A DNA stretch of 52,747 nt from a virus. A program made the translations under genes and the position numbers. Location of the stretch: positions 1 through 52,747 of the IMG/VR virus record IMGVR_UViG_3300025892_001683. One strand, 5' to 3'. Below, in pieces: positions 31,452 to 38,624 of this stretch. The notes under the pieces were generated by a model. It did no database searches and was not told where the DNA came from. It worked only from the letters and a program-made list of their open reading frames with translations. Every line of letters begins with the position of its first letter. The stretch's first letter is position 1.

Positions 31452-31702
31452 TACTTAATGCTCGCTAGTTGTTTTTGTAAGTCCATAATTTCTTGTTGTT
31501 TGGCTTTGATAGTGTCTTGCAATTCTTTCTTTCTATTCTGCATGTCAAGTGCTTGCTGTGCCATCATCTTGGCTTGTGCTTGTGGATCAGTAGCAGGTGC
31601 TTGTCCTGGAACTGCTGGTGCTGGTGTAGGTGCTGCTCCCATTCCTGCTGCAGGAAGAGCATCAGTAAGTTCTTTGTCTAAATAGAACTCCGACAGTTTC
31701 AT
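31451..31702 (-). CDS. Small Pro/Ala-rich and coiled-coil protein
   Basis: The 83-residue protein starts MKLSEFYLDKELTDALPAAG, then a Pro-Ala linker (APTPAPAVPGQAPATDP) and a C-terminal coiled coil (ALDMQNRKKELQDTIKAKQQEIMDL). The layout suggests a structural or scaffold-like adaptor. It lies 1 bp after the 265-aa gene and overlaps the next by one base. No family recognised. Confidence 0.6.
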   Translation of the reverse strand: MKLSEFYLDKELTDALPAAGMGAAPTPAPAVPGQAPATDPQAQAKMMAQQALDMQNRKKELQDTIKAKQQEIMDLQKQLASIK

Positions 31703-31703
31703 A

Positions 31704-32501
31704 TTAACCTGCCAGTGTTTTTAATAAACGTGACTCGTAATTAATTGATTCGCGTGTTTCTCTACCGGCTGTTTCCATTCCGCCTGCTGCTGGTTCTGCT
31801 GTTGCAAAATCATCTGTTGCTGGTGCTTCCGCTGGTGCTTCTGCTGCTGCTGGTTCAGCCATATCAGTTTCGCCACCTTCTTCAGGTTCAGTGCCAAGCA
31901 TATCGCTTGAAGTTTCTTCGCCTGCTAAAACGCCAACTGCGCTTGATAGTGTTTCACGTGTAGTTTTTAAATTTTCTAGTGCTGCTTGAATTGCTGGAGC
32001 ACTTGATTCGATGAATGTCTTTGATTCTGCTTGACCAATTTCATCTCTAATTGAATCGCCTAATTGTAGTAATGTTTCGTTTTCCATTGAAGAAATCTCT
32101 TCAATGAAACGGCTCAATCTGTCAACCATAGTTTTTGCTGTAACAATAGCACTGGCTTGTTGGATTTCACCTTCTGTGACTTTAGTTTCCATTTCTTCTC
32201 CGGAGTTATCTGGTGTTTCTTCTGCTATTTCAAGACCTTTAATAGCAACTTCTTCTCTTTCTTCTAGCTCTTTGTTAATTGCATCAAGCATCCATTGTGC
32301 TTCGTGATATGTATCGCTTTCTAAGTTTTCATTAAACTCAGATGTACTTCTTGCTTGATGTAATTGTGTTCTAAGTTTGTTCCGTGCATCTTCTAATTTT
32401 GCGGCATCAAACGTAGAAAAATCAATTTTCTTGCCAAAAGCCTTGTGAATTGATTCATTCACCTTTGCTGCTTTAGTTTTAAATAGGTCTTGTGTTTTCA
32501 T
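31704..32501 (-). CDS. Acidic helical protein, probable prohead or virion protein
   Basis: The 265-residue protein begins MKTQDLFKTKAAKVNESIHKAFG. VNE-S near residue 17 resembles a T4 prohead protease site. Long helices follow (RDEIGQAESKTFIESSAPAIQAALENL), then a Glu, Ala and Pro-rich linker (EPAAAEAPAEAPATDDF). I start at ATG 32501 because GGAAGAGAG lies just upstream and a late promoter (32527-32534) overlaps the longer start. A head-core or internal protein role is inferred from style and context only. Confidence 0.65.
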   Translation of the reverse strand: MKTQDLFKTKAAKVNESIHKAFGKKIDFSTFDAAKLEDARNKLRTQLHQARSTSEFNENLESDTYHEAQWMLDAINKELEEREEVAIKGLEIAEETPDNSGEEMETKVTEGEIQQASAIVTAKTMVDRLSRFIEEISSMENETLLQLGDSIRDEIGQAESKTFIESSAPAIQAALENLKTTRETLSSAVGVLAGEETSSDMLGTEPEEGGETDMAEPAAAEAPAEAPATDDFATAEPAAGGMETAGRETRESINYESRLLKTLAG

Positions 32502-32526
32502 TGCTCTCTTCCCAGATGTTATAATA

Positions 32527-32534
32527 TATTTATT
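32527..32534 (-). promoter_or_regulatory. Putative T4-type late promoter (265-aa virion-type gene)
   Basis: The minus strand reads AATAAATA followed by TATTATAAC, 25 bp upstream of the chosen ATG. It overlaps the end of the 146-aa gene. Confidence 0.55.
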
Positions 32535-32974
32535 CAAAAGCCTGTCAAAAGTTCTGCTCTCGACTTAGCATATAGTGCTTTTTCTTTTGCTATGTCGTAT
32601 CTTGTCCACAAAATCTCTGCTCTTGCTTCGTTACTGTTATTTACCGCTTTATGGTAGTTATCCAAATGAAATTTGCTATCTAAAAAATATTTGCTATATT
32701 CTCTATCAATTGCGAATAATTGGGTAGTAAGGCTTTCATTTTTTCCACTTGCTAGATTGTTTGCTATCTTAATTGCAACGCAATTAAGTGATATTTCGTT
32801 AAACTTAACTACTCCGTCAACTACTATATCTTTTAGTGGGCCAGCACTCTTTATGAGTACGTTTCCTACTAGAATTCCTTCTGCTGTTCGGGTTGGCAGA
32901 TGTATTCCGTTATCTATAAATTTCTTATAGACGGAGTTAACTAGTTGTTCAAAACGTTTTGATACTTCATTCAT
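32534..32974 (-). CDS. Unassigned phage protein
   Basis: The 146-residue protein (MNEVSKRFEQLVNSVYKKFIDNGIHLPTRT, then DIVVDGVVKFNEISLNCVAIKIANNLASG, and a helical C-terminus YDIAKEKALYAKSRAELL) looks alpha/beta and soluble. A hairpin terminator (32974-32993) and late-like AGTAAATA (32996-33003) precede it. No family recognised. Confidence 0.6.
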   Translation of the reverse strand: MNEVSKRFEQLVNSVYKKFIDNGIHLPTRTAEGILVGNVLIKSAGPLKDIVVDGVVKFNEISLNCVAIKIANNLASGKNESLTTQLFAIDREYSKYFLDSKFHLDNYHKAVNNSNEARAEILWTRYDIAKEKALYAKSRAELLTGF

Positions 32975-32993
32975 AAAAAAAGGCCCTTAGGCC
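32974..32993 (-). terminator. Short intrinsic terminator-like hairpin
   Basis: The minus strand has GGCC-TAAG-GGCC followed by TTTTTTT. The stem is only 4 bp but all G-C with a long U-run. It sits 30 bp past the 79-aa gene stop and directly before the next ATG. Confidence 0.55.
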
Positions 32994-33022
32994 AATATTT
33001 ACTCTTTCTATACTTGTGAGTG

Positions 33023-33262
33023 TTACATCTTGAGTAGAATTGTAACTACTATTGAAAGAACTGCTGCAATTACAGTACCTGTAGTACCTATAATAACTTT
33101 TGTTAATCCTTTTTGTCCTTCTGTAATATCTTTATGAATGTGAGCAACCTTAACTTCTAGGTTATTCATACGTGTGTCTAACTGCTCGTATCGAAGAGCG
33201 CACAGGTCAACGTGTGCTTCTAAACTTTCTCTTTCTAAACTTGTTGTTTGGCTTTTTGCCAT
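33023..33262 (-). CDS. Small tail-anchored membrane protein with coiled coil
   Basis: The 79-residue protein has an N-terminal helix with heptad features (LRYEQLDTRMNNLEVKVAHIHKDI) and a C-terminal transmembrane helix (VIIGTTGTVIAAVLSIVVTILL). The layout is like small phage inner-membrane proteins including some holin or spanin-like factors, but nothing is diagnostic. GGAGAACAAAAG precedes the ATG. The 112 bp upstream hold no ORF. Confidence 0.6.
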   Translation of the reverse strand: MAKSQTTSLERESLEAHVDLCALRYEQLDTRMNNLEVKVAHIHKDITEGQKGLTKVIIGTTGTVIAAVLSIVVTILLKM

Positions 33263-33374
33263 CTTTTGTTCTCCAAAACAAATCCCCTCTCTAGGGACAA
33301 TTAGTAAACTTGTTAGTTGGCCTAATGTGTTTTTAAGATAGCCTAAATGTAATTAAATGTAATTGCCTATATGT

Positions 33375-33665
33375 TTATTTATCATCATTGCGTTCAAATA
33401 GTTTCCTAATAAGTCCTTTTATACCGCCTAATTCAACCTTAACTTCAACCATTTTATCTGCTGCCTTTTCGACTCTATCAAACATATCCTTAATTACAAA
33501 CATAACCCAGAACCACCATACAGCACACACACCAGCCATAATGCTTACGCCCACATAAACTATGTTATGTGCTTCTATGTGTAATCCCCATAGTGATAAT
33601 AGAAAGCCAAATATCATAAAAAAGATAGTGCTCATCATTATTGTATTGTAATATAGTTTGTTCAT
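33375..33665 (-). CDS. Small two-helix membrane protein
   Basis: The 96-residue protein has two transmembrane helices (about 7-28 and 34-58) and a charged C-terminal helix (DMFDRVEKAADKMVEVKVELGG). Late-like AGTAAATA (33671-33678) abuts the ATG with GGAG. It is followed by another small membrane protein with a coiled coil, so they may form a pair. A holin-type role is possible but unproven. Confidence 0.6.
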   Translation of the reverse strand: MNKLYYNTIMMSTIFFMIFGFLLSLWGLHIEAHNIVYVGVSIMAGVCAVWWFWVMFVIKDMFDRVEKAADKMVEVKVELGGIKGLIRKLFERNDDK

Positions 33666-33713
33666 ATTAATATTTACTCCAAGATAGGGGGCGATAATAC
33701 TGCCAGTATATGC

Positions 33714-34091
33714 TTAAGATTTTTCAATCCAGATGTTTTGATCTCCGTTAAGAGTCATAAAACATGCTTTGGATAGTGTTTCTGTTTCTGTTAGATTTTT
33801 TATAATTGGAATGCCATGCAAGTCTTGCTTCAATAAGCCAACAGGATCATCTCCCTTAGTAAAAGTATCTTCACGTTCAACTTCAAAGTTCCAATGCCAG
33901 TAGGCAATGTCGTTAGAAACTGTTCGGATAGGATCTTTTGGCCATTGAGTATTTGCTCTCATGCCTATGCCTTGGACCAACGTATTGAAATTGCTTTGTT
34001 GGCCTTGTTTAATTTGATCAGAATCTGCTCTGTCGGGGTTAGAGCGTGTAATGTCAATTATTGTTTTAATTGTGTAACCTGGCATAGTCAT
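33714..34091 (-). CDS. Unassigned phage protein
   Basis: The 125-residue protein (MTMPGYTIKTIIDITRSNPDR, GMRANTQWPKDPIRTV, YWHWNFEVEREDTF, DLHGIPIIKNLTETE) looks like a compact beta protein common in marine T4-like phages. A late-like ACTAAATA (34094-34101) lies directly upstream of the ATG, between it and a terminator. No function assigned. Confidence 0.6.
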   Translation of the reverse strand: MTMPGYTIKTIIDITRSNPDRADSDQIKQGQQSNFNTLVQGIGMRANTQWPKDPIRTVSNDIAYWHWNFEVEREDTFTKGDDPVGLLKQDLHGIPIIKNLTETETLSKACFMTLNGDQNIWIEKS

Positions 34092-34106
34092 AGTATTTAG
34101 TGGTCA

Positions 34107-34139
34107 TAAAAAAAGGGTGCCAACGAATTGACACCCTTT
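34107..34139 (-). terminator. Strong intrinsic terminator after the 128-aa structural gene
   Basis: The minus strand forms AAAGGGTGTCAA-TTCG-TTGGCACCC (UUCG tetraloop) followed by TTTTTTT. It lies 17 bp after the stop at 34157. Confidence 0.9.
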
Positions 34140-34156
34140 CAAAGTTATAAAACTTT

Positions 34157-34543
34157 TTACAGTTTTGGTTCTACAATGTTTTCAATTGTTGTTACTGCAC
34201 CAGTTACTGCATAAGCGTTTGTGCCGTCTGCTGTAATTGTACCAGTAGTTTGAATGTGTAAGAACAATACGTCTGTAGTTGCGCTTACGAAAGCAGAACC
34301 GTCTGCTGTTCCCATTCCAACAATTACTCCAGCATCGTCAGTTCCGTTTACGTTACCTGCTTCGATACCTTTTACAATTGTATTAACTTCTGCATCAGTC
34401 ATGTTAGTTTTTGCAACTTTCACGACAAAGATTTTTCCAGCCAAACCAGATGATTTAGACATCTTGTTATAGTTGGAAGTCAGTACTGAAGCAGTTGCTC
34501 CTGCGTTAGTTACTGTTTGTGCTAAACTTGATAAATCAGCCAT
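34157..34543 (-). CDS. Probable abundant virion structural protein (MADL family 2)
   Basis: The 128-residue protein starts MADLSSLAQTVTNAGATASVLT and is rich in Ala, Thr, Val and Gly. It has GKIFVVKVAKTNMTDAEVNTIVKGIEAG and FVSATTDVLFLHIQTTG. It is paired with the upstream MADL-starting gene, has an AGGAGGAATAAC ribosome site, and is followed by a very strong terminator, all signs of high-level late expression. I would guess a tail-tube-associated or head-decoration protein. No family motif is recognised. Confidence 0.6.
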   Translation of the reverse strand: MADLSSLAQTVTNAGATASVLTSNYNKMSKSSGLAGKIFVVKVAKTNMTDAEVNTIVKGIEAGNVNGTDDAGVIVGMGTADGSAFVSATTDVLFLHIQTTGTITADGTNAYAVTGAVTTIENIVEPKL

Positions 34544-34560
34544 TTGTTATTCCTCCTATA

Positions 34561-35043
34561 TTAAAGTGCTGCTAATGGAAAACCACTTACCACTGCTACA
34601 GTTGCCGCGTTAAGGTTAACTGGACCAACGCCTGCTGCTGTTTTTGCTTGGATTAGATCTTCTAAGTGTGCTGCGAAAGTCTCTTCGTTTGCTCCGTCGT
34701 AACCGTCAGTTCCGTAGTCACCTTCGATAAGCACAGTTATAACTTGACCGTTATTAGCACCGTCTGATCTTGTTTCAGACATACCAACGATAGTTCCCAT
34801 TGATTTGATTGTTTCAACAACTTCTTTTACAGCCCCTGTTGGTCCCATTTCGGTAGCACCAAAATCAGTTCCGTTTACTGCAAAGTCGATGTCAAACGCT
34901 GCAAGTGTTTTGCCTAAAGTACTTAGACCCTTGTCAAGCGTTCCTGTTGTATTTAGACCATAGTTGACACCTAAAGCGCCACCTACATTTGATCCAGCGG
35001 CATTACTATCTGCATAGTTTCCCGCAATTCTTAAATCAGCCAT
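34561..35043 (-). CDS. Probable abundant virion structural protein (MADL family 1)
   Basis: The 160-residue protein starts MADLRIAGNYADSNAAGSNVGGALG, rich in Gly, Ala and Asn, then VKEVVETIKSMGTIVGMSETR and QVITVLIEGDYGTDGYDG. It shares the start, composition and style with the next gene, so the two may be diverged paralogues. A strong late-type promoter (35105-35112) and GAGGAG Shine-Dalgarno precede it. Likely a virion protein. Identity unknown. Confidence 0.6.
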   Translation of the reverse strand: MADLRIAGNYADSNAAGSNVGGALGVNYGLNTTGTLDKGLSTLGKTLAAFDIDFAVNGTDFGATEMGPTGAVKEVVETIKSMGTIVGMSETRSDGANNGQVITVLIEGDYGTDGYDGANEETFAAHLEDLIQAKTAAGVGPVNLNAATVAVVSGFPLAAL

Positions 35044-35104
35044 TATATTTTCTCCTCTGATAATGTTAACTCCTCTCCGGAGCCGCTATTTTTGTTAGCA
35101 CTTG

Positions 35105-35112
35105 TATTTATC
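35105..35112 (-). promoter_or_regulatory. Putative T4-type late promoter (structural pair)
   Basis: The minus strand reads GATAAATA followed by CAAGTG, 61 bp upstream of the first MADL gene. Confidence 0.6.
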
Positions 35113-35164
35113 CAAAAAGGGTTTTTTCAGGAGTTATGGTGTTTTTTTAGGGGTTTTTAGCGAA

Positions 35165-36265
35165 TTAATCGCTTTTAAAAGGTGTCCAACGGTCTCTTGG
35201 TACTAGTTTAACCTTGTCTTTGGTTTTAACATAGCCTTCTCCGCCTGGCTTGCCGCCTGTAGTAGAAACTACATCACCTTCAGCCTTATCAAGTTCATCA
35301 ATGATCTCGTTCTTGGCTTTCATCAGTTCAGTTACAAGATAAAAGATATCTTTCATTACTTGTTCCTGTTCCTTAGCAATATTTAGTATCTTGTCTTGTT
35401 TGTTAGCAGATACCTTTGAATTTTGAAGCCAATTGAGGAAACTGTTTACATTTAAGTCTTCTAGTTTCTTAGCACGACTCATTTGATTTATGTAGGTATA
35501 GAATATATTATTTAGGTCACTTAGTCCTGCACGTTTTTCAAAGAACTTAGAAATATTACCCTGTGCTTGATTTGCTACCTTTTCAATATTACCTAAGTTG
35601 TCAGCATTTACAGCAGGTGCTTTACTTACATACTGTTGTCCTAGTACTATAATTTCTGATGATCCATTAAACTGTTTAACATCTGATATAGGAGTTCCGC
35701 TCTTGTCACCAAAGTATTGGTAAGTGTTATGTGCTGCTACTGCAACTTTGCTTTTTGCAATGCGTCTTCCTAAATCACTATCTGCTCTTACATTGTAAGT
35801 TACTTGGTTAGGTGTAAAACTAATACTGCCATCACTGCCATCATATGGCTTTCCAGGATAGTATAGCAAGTCTGCATAAATGTATCCCTTAAAGTCTGCT
35901 GGTGTTGCTTTCTCAAATATAGGCCAAAGGTCTGCCATTTCACCTGCGAATCTTTCACGCCAGTCCTCGCCTTTGCCTCTGCTCATAATAAACTTTTTAA
36001 GTTCTTCTGGACTACCTGACTTGCCTTCTTCTCTACCCCAGTTGTTCTTGCCAACTAGTCTAAAGGTCCCATCATCGTCACGTCCCCAGTATAGTGTAGG
36101 ATAACCATCCCACTTGATAGCAACATCTGAACTGTCCTGTTCCATATCCTTAATGATTTGAACAGCACGTTTTGCTCCATCATCTGGATTAGTAAACACT
36201 AGATCCTCAAGGTGATTAAACTCTCTACCTACTGTTGCTTCTGTTAAAAATTCAAATGCTCTCAT
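35165..36265 (-). CDS. DUF6267-like protein with ligase-type nucleotidyltransferase motifs
   Basis: The 366-residue protein begins MRAFEFLTEATVG. I see a possible motif I of covalent nucleotidyltransferases, IKWDGYP (Lys51-x-Asp-Gly), followed by GTFRLVGKNNWG. Near the C-terminus GEGYVKTKDKVKLVPRD resembles motif IV (EGxVxK, Glu343 and Lys347) and motif V (Lys351-x-Lys353). The order and spacing match DNA/RNA ligases and capping enzymes, though the middle is divergent. The leader MRAFEFLTE-A looks like the T4 capsid-targeting peptide with an LxE cleavage site. It overlaps the 52-aa gene by ATGA. Function unproven. Confidence 0.65.
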   Translation of the reverse strand: MRAFEFLTEATVGREFNHLEDLVFTNPDDGAKRAVQIIKDMEQDSSDVAIKWDGYPTLYWGRDDDGTFRLVGKNNWGREEGKSGSPEELKKFIMSRGKGEDWRERFAGEMADLWPIFEKATPADFKGYIYADLLYYPGKPYDGSDGSISFTPNQVTYNVRADSDLGRRIAKSKVAVAAHNTYQYFGDKSGTPISDVKQFNGSSEIIVLGQQYVSKAPAVNADNLGNIEKVANQAQGNISKFFEKRAGLSDLNNIFYTYINQMSRAKKLEDLNVNSFLNWLQNSKVSANKQDKILNIAKEQEQVMKDIFYLVTELMKAKNEIIDELDKAEGDVVSTTGGKPGGEGYVKTKDKVKLVPRDRWTPFKSD

Positions 36266-36420
36266 TTTTTAAGTAACTTCTTTTGTCTGTTTGTTTTATC
36301 CACATACTTTGCATGCGGAATCTTTAAATTCTTCTTGCCATATACGTCACCAATGGTATGCATTTTGCCTGGCTTGTCAAATGCACTGTACCTAATGTCA
36401 ACTACTTCATTTATTCTCAT
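36262..36420 (-). CDS. 52-residue basic protein of the nucleotidyltransferase module
   Basis: ATG 36418-36420 overlaps the TGA of the pol-beta-type gene (ATGA), and its own TGA overlaps the ATG of the ligase-like gene. The peptide is basic (YGKKNLKIPHAKYVDKTNRQKKLLKK). Double coupling strongly supports translation. It may be a nucleic-acid-binding accessory, which is inference. Confidence 0.65.
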   Translation of the reverse strand: MRINEVVDIRYSAFDKPGKMHTIGDVYGKKNLKIPHAKYVDKTNRQKKLLKK

Positions 36421-37199
36421 TTAACAACATCAATCATCTGTCGCATCCAACCAATTGTGCCTGGCTGAAAACTTTCTAATTGACCTTCTTTAGGAAGTTC
36501 TAATCCATCCTTTTCAAACGTTTCTCTTGCATCTGCTACAAGTTCCTCATAGTTAGGTAACTTCTTAATGTAACTTATAATGCCTTCCACGCTATCCATA
36601 GTAGATGGAGTTGCAGTTTGACCTAACAGAGTTTTTGCTACCGCGTTAGGATCTTTTGTTATTAACTCGTTTGTTTCTCTATCCATTAAACCATTATTCG
36701 CTGACCACTTCATATCCTTAGTTTTCGCTATGCTGGCAAGCAAGATGTGTCTGTGAACCCCTTTGAATGGGCTACCCTCACCGCTTCCCTGTAGGCTAAA
36801 TTTCATCCATTCAGGATCACCAAACATAAGGTCTGTTTGCACAAAACCGTTTGCTGGGTCGCCCTTGATTGGAGTTTTGAAGTGAACCGAAATGCCTGAC
36901 TTTCGTATCCACATCTTAGTGTTTTCACCTTCGTGATTCTTTGATACGTAATCTGCTAGTTTGCTTTCTAGATCTGCTTTAGTTGTTTTTGTTGTGTCTA
37001 CAGCAACATCAATGTCTCCACTGTCTGCTTTTTTGCCGGTAGTACCTAACATGTTATCTGTTAGTTCTAAGTCAATAATACCTTCAAGCCACTGTAGGGT
37101 TGGTACAATGTCATTCTTTTGAATTCTTTGTGTGGCAGGGTTCCCTTCAGTATCTTTGAATATATTCCCACCTTCATTTAAAAGTTCGTTGCCTGACAT
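36417..37199 (-). CDS. Pol-beta-type nucleotidyltransferase
   Basis: The 260-residue protein has a nucleotidyltransferase-fold active site: LGTTGKKADSGDIDVAVD (Gly-rich loop then Asp62-x-Asp64) and a third acidic residue in FVQTDLMFG (Asp123), as in DNA polymerase beta-like or minimal nucleotidyltransferases. The C-terminal half is helical. The leader MSGNELLNE-GG contains an LxE-G site like T4 prohead protease cleavage sites. Sits in a coupled row of four genes with a ligase-like protein. Substrate unknown; end-repair, tRNA nucleotidyl transfer and NMP modification of protein are all possible. Confidence 0.7.
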   Translation of the reverse strand: MSGNELLNEGGNIFKDTEGNPATQRIQKNDIVPTLQWLEGIIDLELTDNMLGTTGKKADSGDIDVAVDTTKTTKADLESKLADYVSKNHEGENTKMWIRKSGISVHFKTPIKGDPANGFVQTDLMFGDPEWMKFSLQGSGEGSPFKGVHRHILLASIAKTKDMKWSANNGLMDRETNELITKDPNAVAKTLLGQTATPSTMDSVEGIISYIKKLPNYEELVADARETFEKDGLELPKEGQLESFQPGTIGWMRQMIDVVK

Positions 37200-37201
37200 T
37201 A

Positions 37202-37462
37202 TTATCCCTTTGGTCTCTTAGACTCTGTTATTTTTCGTATGCCTCTGTTAAATTTAGCGACATCAGAGCCCTTAATACTATTAATAAATCTTCTTTCTAG
37301 ATCAAGTGCTGTCTGTTCATCATATGTTTTATGTATTAGTTCCATAAGGTTAATTGCACTATTAAGAATATTTGCCGCACGTGATTCTATTATTGCTTCA
37401 GAGTCTTTCCTGTCAGCAATTGCGTTAAGTTCTTGTAGAATTGATCTAGTTTTAATTTTCAT
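37202..37462 (-). CDS. 86-residue helical protein heading the nucleotidyltransferase module
   Basis: The protein (MKIKTRSILQELNAIADRKD, AANILNSAINLMELIHKTYDEQTALDLERRF) is all-helical and basic at its C-terminus. ATG has GGGAAGCAT upstream. It ends 2 bp before the pol-beta-type gene. Two promoters, early (37503-37531) and late-like GTTAAATA (37481-37488), lie upstream. No family recognised. Confidence 0.6.
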   Translation of the reverse strand: MKIKTRSILQELNAIADRKDSEAIIESRAANILNSAINLMELIHKTYDEQTALDLERRFINSIKGSDVAKFNRGIRKITESKRPKG

Positions 37463-37480
37463 ATGCTTCCCTATACAGTG

Positions 37481-37488
37481 TATTTAAC
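37481..37488 (-). promoter_or_regulatory. Putative late promoter variant (nucleotidyltransferase module)
   Basis: The minus strand reads GTTAAATA followed by CACTG, 18 bp upstream of the ATG at 37462. Confidence 0.4.
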
Positions 37489-37502
37489 CTTTTACGTTCA
37501 TT

Positions 37503-37531
37503 ATTATATACGGTGTGATATCTATTGTCAA
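37503..37531 (-). promoter_or_regulatory. Sigma70-type early promoter (nucleotidyltransferase module)
   Basis: The minus strand has TTGACA (37526-37531), 17 bp, TATAAT (37503-37508): perfect consensus. It faces away from the plus-strand promoter at 37618. Confidence 0.85.
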
Positions 37532-37617
37532 CCATTAACATTAGGTGTCAACATCTGTTAGGCACACTCATGCAAAAATAGCACTGACGTTATGCATAAA
37601 AGTAATGAAAAAACCGG

Positions 37618-37646
37618 TTGATTTCTGCTCTAATAGGGGTTATAAT
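37618..37646 (+). promoter_or_regulatory. Sigma70-type early promoter (plus-strand early block)
   Basis: TTGATT (37618-37623), 17 bp, TATAAT (37641-37646). It drives a long leader before the gene at 37859. Confidence 0.78.
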
Positions 37647-37658
37647 AAAGTACGTTTA

Positions 37659-37666
37659 TATAAATA
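37659..37666 (+). promoter_or_regulatory. Perfect T4-type late promoter octamer
   Basis: TATAAATA on the plus strand, 12 bp downstream of the early -10, giving the plus block a possible second, late start. Confidence 0.55.
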
Positions 37667-37753
37667 CACGTGAATAGGGCAGTGACACTGTACTATTCGA
37701 CACACAGACACTGGGATAGACCGGGGCAACTTCACAATGCCTTACAAAGCGAA

Positions 37754-37812
37754 TGACGGTAGCAAAGACTACTGACGGTAGCAAAGACTACTGACGCCTA
37801 GAAAAGACTAGG
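37754..37812 (+). repeat. Three tandem hairpin repeats in the 5' leader
   Basis: Two identical 19-bp units (37754-37772, 37773-37791) and a third diverged copy. Each can form a small stem: CGGTAG/CTACTG with loop CAAAGA twice, then CCTAG/CTAGG with loop AAAAGA. The third stem keeps pairing despite base changes. Confidence 0.65.
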
Positions 37813-37858
37813 GGTATCATGCTAACCATAAAGCATCCATACATCAAAGGAGAAAAAG

Positions 37859-38062
37859 ATGAACCACTTAATACGTGGTCTGATGTCTTGGGTGAATAGC
37901 GGGTCAACTAAAAGTTACCGCTCTGAGCTACTGACTTGGGCCAAAACAGAATACGGAAACGATTGGCAGTATGCATATGAATATATGCTAACGCACAACG
38001 GCCGAGCACCAACATTAACAGAAATAAACGGACCTAGATACTTACGTAAGGAGGTAGCATAA
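37859..38062 (+). CDS. 67-residue unassigned early protein
   Basis: The protein (MNHLIRGLMSWVNSGSTKSY, WAKTEYGNDWQYAYEYMLTHNGRAP) is first in the plus-strand early block. It has an AAGGAG site seven bases before the ATG and a one-base stop/start overlap (TAATG) with the next gene. Trp and Tyr-rich; may be a small host-takeover factor. No family recognised. Confidence 0.6.
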   Translation: MNHLIRGLMSWVNSGSTKSYRSELLTWAKTEYGNDWQYAYEYMLTHNGRAPTLTEINGPRYLRKEVA

Positions 38063-38244
38063 TGCGATTCCTACGTAAATTACTCTCAAAACTATTTTGG
38101 TCTGAAAAAGATTGGGTTGAAGATTATCTTAGTCAGTCTACTGATCATGCTGATCTGGAACGCAGGATTAGGAAACTGGATAGGCGCGAGGTCACGCACG
38201 GACCTTTTGGAACTATCACACACCATGGTTACAAATACCGATAA
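38062..38244 (+). CDS. 60-residue unassigned early protein
   Basis: The protein (MRFLRKLLSKLFWSEKDWVEDYLSQ, DHADLERRIRKLDRREV) has an amphipathic basic N-terminus and a charged helix. The YLSQSTDHADLERRIRKLDR segment faintly resembles DUF3563-type short proteins of proteobacteria and phages. Coupled to the upstream gene. Confidence 0.6.
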   Translation: MRFLRKLLSKLFWSEKDWVEDYLSQSTDHADLERRIRKLDRREVTHGPFGTITHHGYKYR

Positions 38245-38268
38245 CACATACACACAAAGGGGAATATA

Positions 38269-38520
38269 ATGTTAATTTGGGAAAGAATAAAAAACACATG
38301 TGAAGCAGTTGGCTATTCAAGAGCAGCATCACAACTAGCATCGCAAGGATACTACGAAGCATCAAAGAATTTGTTACTAGAGAAATCAAAGTTATCAAAT
38401 CAAAAACTAAAAGCAATTCGCAGACTTGAGAAAGTAAAGAAAGCAAAGGCAAACTATGAGCCAGGCGATCATTACTTCAAAGGTAAGAGCGTAGCGTTCT
38501 GGAAAGGGAAGGCAGCATAA
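38269..38520 (+). CDS. 83-residue unassigned early protein
   Basis: The protein begins MLIWERIKNTCEAVGYSRAASQLASQGYYEASKNLL and continues with LKAIRRLEKVKKAKANYEPGDHYFKGKSVAFWKG; helical, basic. AAAGGGGAATATA precedes the ATG. Its stop overlaps the next micro-ORF (TAATG). Confidence 0.6.
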   Translation: MLIWERIKNTCEAVGYSRAASQLASQGYYEASKNLLLEKSKLSNQKLKAIRRLEKVKKAKANYEPGDHYFKGKSVAFWKGKAA

Positions 38521-38624
38521 TGATTATTAAATTTTTTCAAGCAGCAATACCTTTAACTTTTATGTTCGGAGTGTTAATTTGTGTAATGACACTTAATGGT
38601 TTATTCTGGGGAGGAGCATTTTAA
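38520..38624 (+). CDS. 34-residue single-span membrane micro-protein
   Basis: ATG overlaps the preceding TAA. The peptide is mostly one transmembrane helix (IPLTFMFGVLICVMTLNGLFWGG). Its stop overlaps the next ATG. Coupling on both sides supports translation. Confidence 0.5.
   Translation: MIIKFFQAAIPLTFMFGVLICVMTLNGLFWGGAF

Larger units (their letters stand above)
37463..37858. other. Divergent regulatory region without genes
   Basis: This 396-bp gap has no credible ORF. It holds two outward early promoters (37503-37531 minus, 37618-37646 plus), late-like motifs in both directions, a 212-nt plus-strand leader and a run of three small hairpins (37754-37812). It marks the switch from the minus-strand block to the plus-strand early block. 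Confidence 0.7.

Noticed and set aside
33263-33374. Possible extra small gene
   Set aside because: No frame over 20 codons with a start and ribosome site; only leader sequence is seen.
37754-37812. Possible CRISPR-like repeats
   Set aside because: Only three directly adjoining 19-bp units without spacers and no cas genes; they are better read as leader hairpins.
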